Shown here: positions 62,046-64,000 of the stretch, piece by piece
Numbering within the stretch: position 1 is the first letter of the stretch
Layout of the letters: each line of letters starts with the position of its first letter
Source: Serinus canaria
Lineage: Eukaryota > Chordata > Aves > Passeriformes > Fringillidae
DNA: 64,000 bases
Direction of reading: 5' to 3'
Assembly (NCBI RefSeq): GCF_022539315.1
Contig: NC_066343.1
Location: forward strand, 43,603,433-43,667,432
The notes under the pieces: model-generated
What the model saw: the letters and a program-made list of their open reading frames with translations, nothing else
What the model was told of the DNA's origin: nothing
The model's database searches: none
Program-made: the position numbers and the translations under genes

Positions 62046-64000
62046 ATAAAGTTTTAAACATGTTTTACTTTTGCATTATGCTTACTTTTAAGATAGAAGA
62101 TTTAAGAACTATTACAGTTTTGTGGTGGTGTATAAAGAGTTGGGGATTTTTTTGCTTAACTCCTAAGTAATCCCTTCACTTTTGTGATTTACAGATTGTC
62201 TGCCCACACCAAGAAACTCTAAATTTTTCCCCAGAAATTGTGTATGTCTTTGTTTTTTTAAACATTTTGATATTGGAATATGTGTGCGGCCAGGAATGTG
62301 TGTAAGCAACAAGATTTGTGGAGGTATGATTTTCCTCACTTGGGACTTGGTTCACTTAGGACTTACATGTCCTCACTTAGGACTTGGTTCAGTCAATCCA
62401 GCTCCAGGTGTAAGCATACACAGTCCCATTCTTACCCAGCAGAAGAGTTTTCTGATTAGAAGCAAAAGAACTGTTTGGTGTAACTGAGATTACTTTAACT
62501 GCTGCAGTGAACATAGGCTAAGTGAAGAAAAACTCCATGCTTAGTATCCAGTACTCCAGATTATACAAAAAAAAAATGTGGTTCCTTTCTATCTTACAAA
62601 ATGTGGGAGTCTACCCCATTAGGGCTGCATAGTATCTGGGGCCTTAAGGTCTTGTTACCATGGTTCTAATTTAACATTAGACAATACGAAGCAAACACAG
62701 TCATAAGACAGACTTTTAAAATTTTTATTCTAGTTGAGTTATGTATTTTTTTCTCTGATAGTTGTTAACTAATAGAAGACTCTGTTCTTTTACATTGTTT
62801 GGCTTGCTGTTTGGCAATGTTTTACTGTATTTTCTTGAAAGGCAGAGTTTCCTCTGAAAGGCGCATTTTTGGCTGTCTGCAGTCGTTTCCCAATGAGGTC
62901 CCCTTATGTGGAAGATTATGTGGCAAGATCAGTAGTGATGCAACTTTGTCTTCTTGCCATACATCTTTCCAAATGATTAGTTCTGTGGTTGTCTGGGTAA
63001 TATTGTTAAACTATGCCTAAATACGGAAAGAGGGAACCCTGCTGAAGATCTACTAATTTGCTGCTTATCAAGGCTAGTCCACCATGACTTTCAATAGTGT
63101 TGACTGGCAATGTTTCTTTGTCATAAATTTGCTGATATCTCACTCAAAAAGAGGTAATGACAAAACTTTTGGAACCTCTTTGTGTCGGCCATTTTGGAAG
63201 TGCCACCATGAGATCTTTTATCGAGATTTAATTAAAGTGTTCAGTTTTGAAACCTGCTTCATTTTTAACAAAACAAGCACTGGGAATTGTTTGAAGTTAG
63301 GCCATTTGTAAGTGCAATTATCTCTAATTAACTATATTCTGTTTCCTATACATTTGTAATAAAATTTCTGGAATGTGTTTTTTGGAAGAGGGAGTTGACA
63401 CTTGGTTTTCTCTTCCAGATTTAGATTGTCTGAGAGATTGTGACCCAGATAAATGAAGCAATAAGGAAGCAGGCAATATGTGCTATTTTTGTAAATTCGT
63501 AATTGAGGCACGATTATAAAATTAATAACTTGCAGTACTTAAATTTTTATTTTTAAAACATTCAGCAAACAAATAGATAACTATTTTTGAAAAGACCATA
63601 TGGATTTATTTTATGAGTGTATTTTGAAGTTTGTAGTGACTTTTATTTTTTAAAATTTTTAAAAATTTATTTTCTCTCTCTTTTCATTATGGAATATATG
63701 GAGGAATTTCTGTGACATGTTAATTTCACTTGAGTTTAACAGGAATTGGCCCCCGCTGTAAGTTTTCTTTATCCTGCCCCAGAGTGCCTGAACATAGAGT
63801 CCTTCTACCAAAAGCAGAGGTTGTGTGTGTGTCTGAAGTCTTGGGCTGAGCAATCTTGACTGTACAGAACAAATTCAAGGAAGGTTTCTTGATATTTTGC
63901 CTATGGATTACTCCTGCCTCTGTGAAATTATGGCAAAACACTAGTTTAGTACTATGTTGTACTGGTCTCCTAATGCCACGGCTTCATTGACCCAGGCAGA
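62046..64000. other. Intron-like stretch, nothing recognised
   Basis: AT-rich, apart from one small duplication listed separately. No exon or known repeat was recognised to the end of the window. Confidence 0.5.
62333..62390. repeat. Tandem duplication around CTCACTT(A/G)GGACTTGGTTCA
   Basis: CCTCACTTGGGACTTGGTTC is followed, after TTCACTTAGGACTTACATGT, by CCTCACTTAGGACTTGGTTC. A related word therefore appears three times in about 58 bp. Confidence 0.85.

Noticed and set aside
61410..62061. 118-123-codon ORFs on both strands
   Set aside because: They fall in the ERV-like non-coding fragment and show no gag, pol, protease or env motif.
63400..63460. Acceptor-like TTTTCTCTTCCAG near the right edge
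   Set aside because: No usable donor follows within a normal exon length and stops occur early in the frames checked.
1..64000. CRISPR arrays, bacterial operons, toxin-antitoxin or phage defence systems
   Set aside because: No regularly spaced direct repeats, no tandem intact ORFs and clear vertebrate features throughout, so a prokaryotic-type system is ruled out as far as can be read.

Overview
The window looks like avian nuclear DNA. It carries at least eight fragments of CR1 LINE retrotransposon, including endonuclease and reverse-transcriptase remnants, plus an endogenous-retrovirus solo LTR of a type common in birds. The rest is AT-rich non-coding sequence, and there is one strong CpG island. 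Nothing indicates bacterial, plasmid or phage DNA: there are no operons, no long intact ORFs and no CRISPR. All identifications come from reading the sequence and recalled family consensus; no search was run.

Layout: (a) 1-445 holds a possible small spliced exon. (b) 1662-2151 is an LTR. (c) 2678-6215 is a long, degraded, minus-strand CR1 covering most of ORF2, followed by short plus-strand CR1 pieces at 6478-6735 and 9100-9410. (d) 10110-10295 is an isolated GC/CpG-richer block with good splice signals on both sides. (e) 12833-14560 is a plus-strand CR1 abutting a minus-strand CR1 piece. (f) 14561-35100 is AT-rich, with only microsatellites and small tandem duplications. (g) 35110-35470 looks like a distal regulatory element with a strong CTCF-like motif. 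(h) 36100-37450 is a CpG island leading into a roughly 1.1 kb sense tract without any ATG. That tract ends in an ATG pair and a good splice donor at 38001/38002, and is read as promoter plus first exon of a plus-strand gene. (i) 38002-64000 is read as its first intron, with a candidate exon at 57119-57236, two CR1 blocks (47950-50340 minus, 50735-51262 plus), AT microsatellites and an ERV-like fragment at 61430-62010.

The gene driven by the island could not be named, because too little coding sequence lies in the window. The main biological content is therefore one promoter/first-exon region with a long intron, embedded in ordinary repeat-bearing bird DNA. No new multi-gene system was found. 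The most useful points to follow up are the ATG-free 5' leader, the CTCF-like site upstream of the island, the three candidate exons, and the absence of recognisable CR1 for about 33 kb around the promoter.
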